Shown one piece after another: positions 6,032 through 6,166 of a DNA stretch of 6,166 bases; position 1 is the stretch's first letter; each line of letters opens with the position of its first letter. A model generated the notes under the pieces. It was not told the DNA's origin, did no database searches, and worked only from the letters and a program-made list of their open reading frames with translations. The DNA comes from an uncultured Flavobacteriales bacterium (GTDB lineage Bacteria; Bacteroidota; Bacteroidia; Flavobacteriales; Vicingaceae). The stretch is from contig CAJXFJ010000121.1 in NCBI GenBank assembly GCA_913052515.1, forward strand, positions 1-6,166. Reading direction: 5' to 3'. The translations under genes were made by a program, and so were the position numbers.

Positions 6032-6166
6032 TCATTCGCAATTACACGATTGCCCAATTTTTATCACCGATAAGAGTTTGACTTTTTCTTTTCCTTCACA
6101 AACCTCCCAAATCAATTGGTAGTCTCTTTCTTTTGATTTACTGTCCAATCGATAAACAGGACAAGG
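6032..6166 (-). CDS. C-terminal end of an unidentified gene upstream of the methyltransferase
   Basis: On the minus strand one frame stays open from the window edge for 44 codons and ends in TGA (6034-6032), one base before the methyltransferase ATG. The other two minus-strand frames close within this stretch. The visible peptide is charged in the middle (LDSKSKERDYQLIWEV, 7-22, and KEKVKLLSV, 26-34) and ends with two closely spaced cysteines in SCNCE, with further cysteines at 2 and 23. I do not recognise the family. Alternating polar and hydrophobic residues fit a beta-rich small protein, perhaps metal-binding or disulfide-bonded, but that is a guess. The tight TGA-T-ATG junction supports a real gene coupled to the methyltransferase. 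Forty-four open codons can occur by chance, so confidence is moderate. Confidence 0.6.
   Translation of the reverse strand, partial: PCPVYRLDSKSKERDYQLIWEVCEGKEKVKLLSVIKIGQSCNCE

Noticed and set aside
5898..6122. Plus-strand open frame of 74 codons near the right end
   Set aside because: It lies opposite the methyltransferase N-terminus and the upstream partial gene; its composition is Leu/Ser-rich shadow type.

Overview
The window looks like a piece of a Bacteroidota chromosome, probably a free-living aquatic or soil lineage. Four things point that way: low-to-moderate GC, genes that start without clear Shine-Dalgarno sequences, several upstream matches to the Bacteroidota -7 promoter element TAnnTTTG, and protein variants (short MurQ, MarC, lipoprotein cytochrome c) typical of that phylum. 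This is inferred from sequence character; no database search was made. I see no mobile element, CRISPR array, tRNA or rRNA.

Layout from left to right. (1) 1-369, minus strand: the N-terminal 123 residues of a lipoprotein c-type cytochrome cut by the window edge. Its control region carries a perfect FNR/CRP-type palindrome (422-433) and a perfect -7 element (391-398), spaced as for class II activation. (2) 563-1465, plus: a complete deacetylase of the histone deacetylase superfamily, close to class IV, with all catalytic residues. (3) 1462-2166, minus: a classical short-chain dehydrogenase convergent with (2), the two stop codons overlapping inside TTAA. (4) 2276-5362, plus: a probable four-gene operon of a MarC-family membrane protein, a membrane-anchored zinc aminopeptidase (PF10023-like) with a TTG start overlapping the marC stop, N-acetylmuramic acid 6-phosphate etherase (MurQ), and an acidic protein of unknown function. 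(5) 5359-6030, minus: a class I SAM-dependent methyltransferase, again convergent with TTAA-overlapping stops. (6) 6032-6166, minus: the last 44 codons of an upstream gene that ends one base before the methyltransferase start.

How the genes work together. The only well-defined pathway step is MurQ, which converts MurNAc 6-phosphate to GlcNAc 6-phosphate and D-lactate in cell-wall recycling. A membrane peptidase and a multi-spanning membrane protein ahead of it, plus an acidic cytosolic protein behind it, make a possible envelope or cell-wall unit, but that grouping is inference from co-directional spacing. The cytochrome at the left edge probably belongs to a separate respiratory cluster that continues outside the window; its sequence style recalls the cytochrome encoded next to nitrous-oxide reductase in Bacteroidota. 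Most of the window is ordinary housekeeping or accessory chromosome. Nothing in it clearly amounts to a new defence or mobile system. Intergenic gaps are all under 200 bases.
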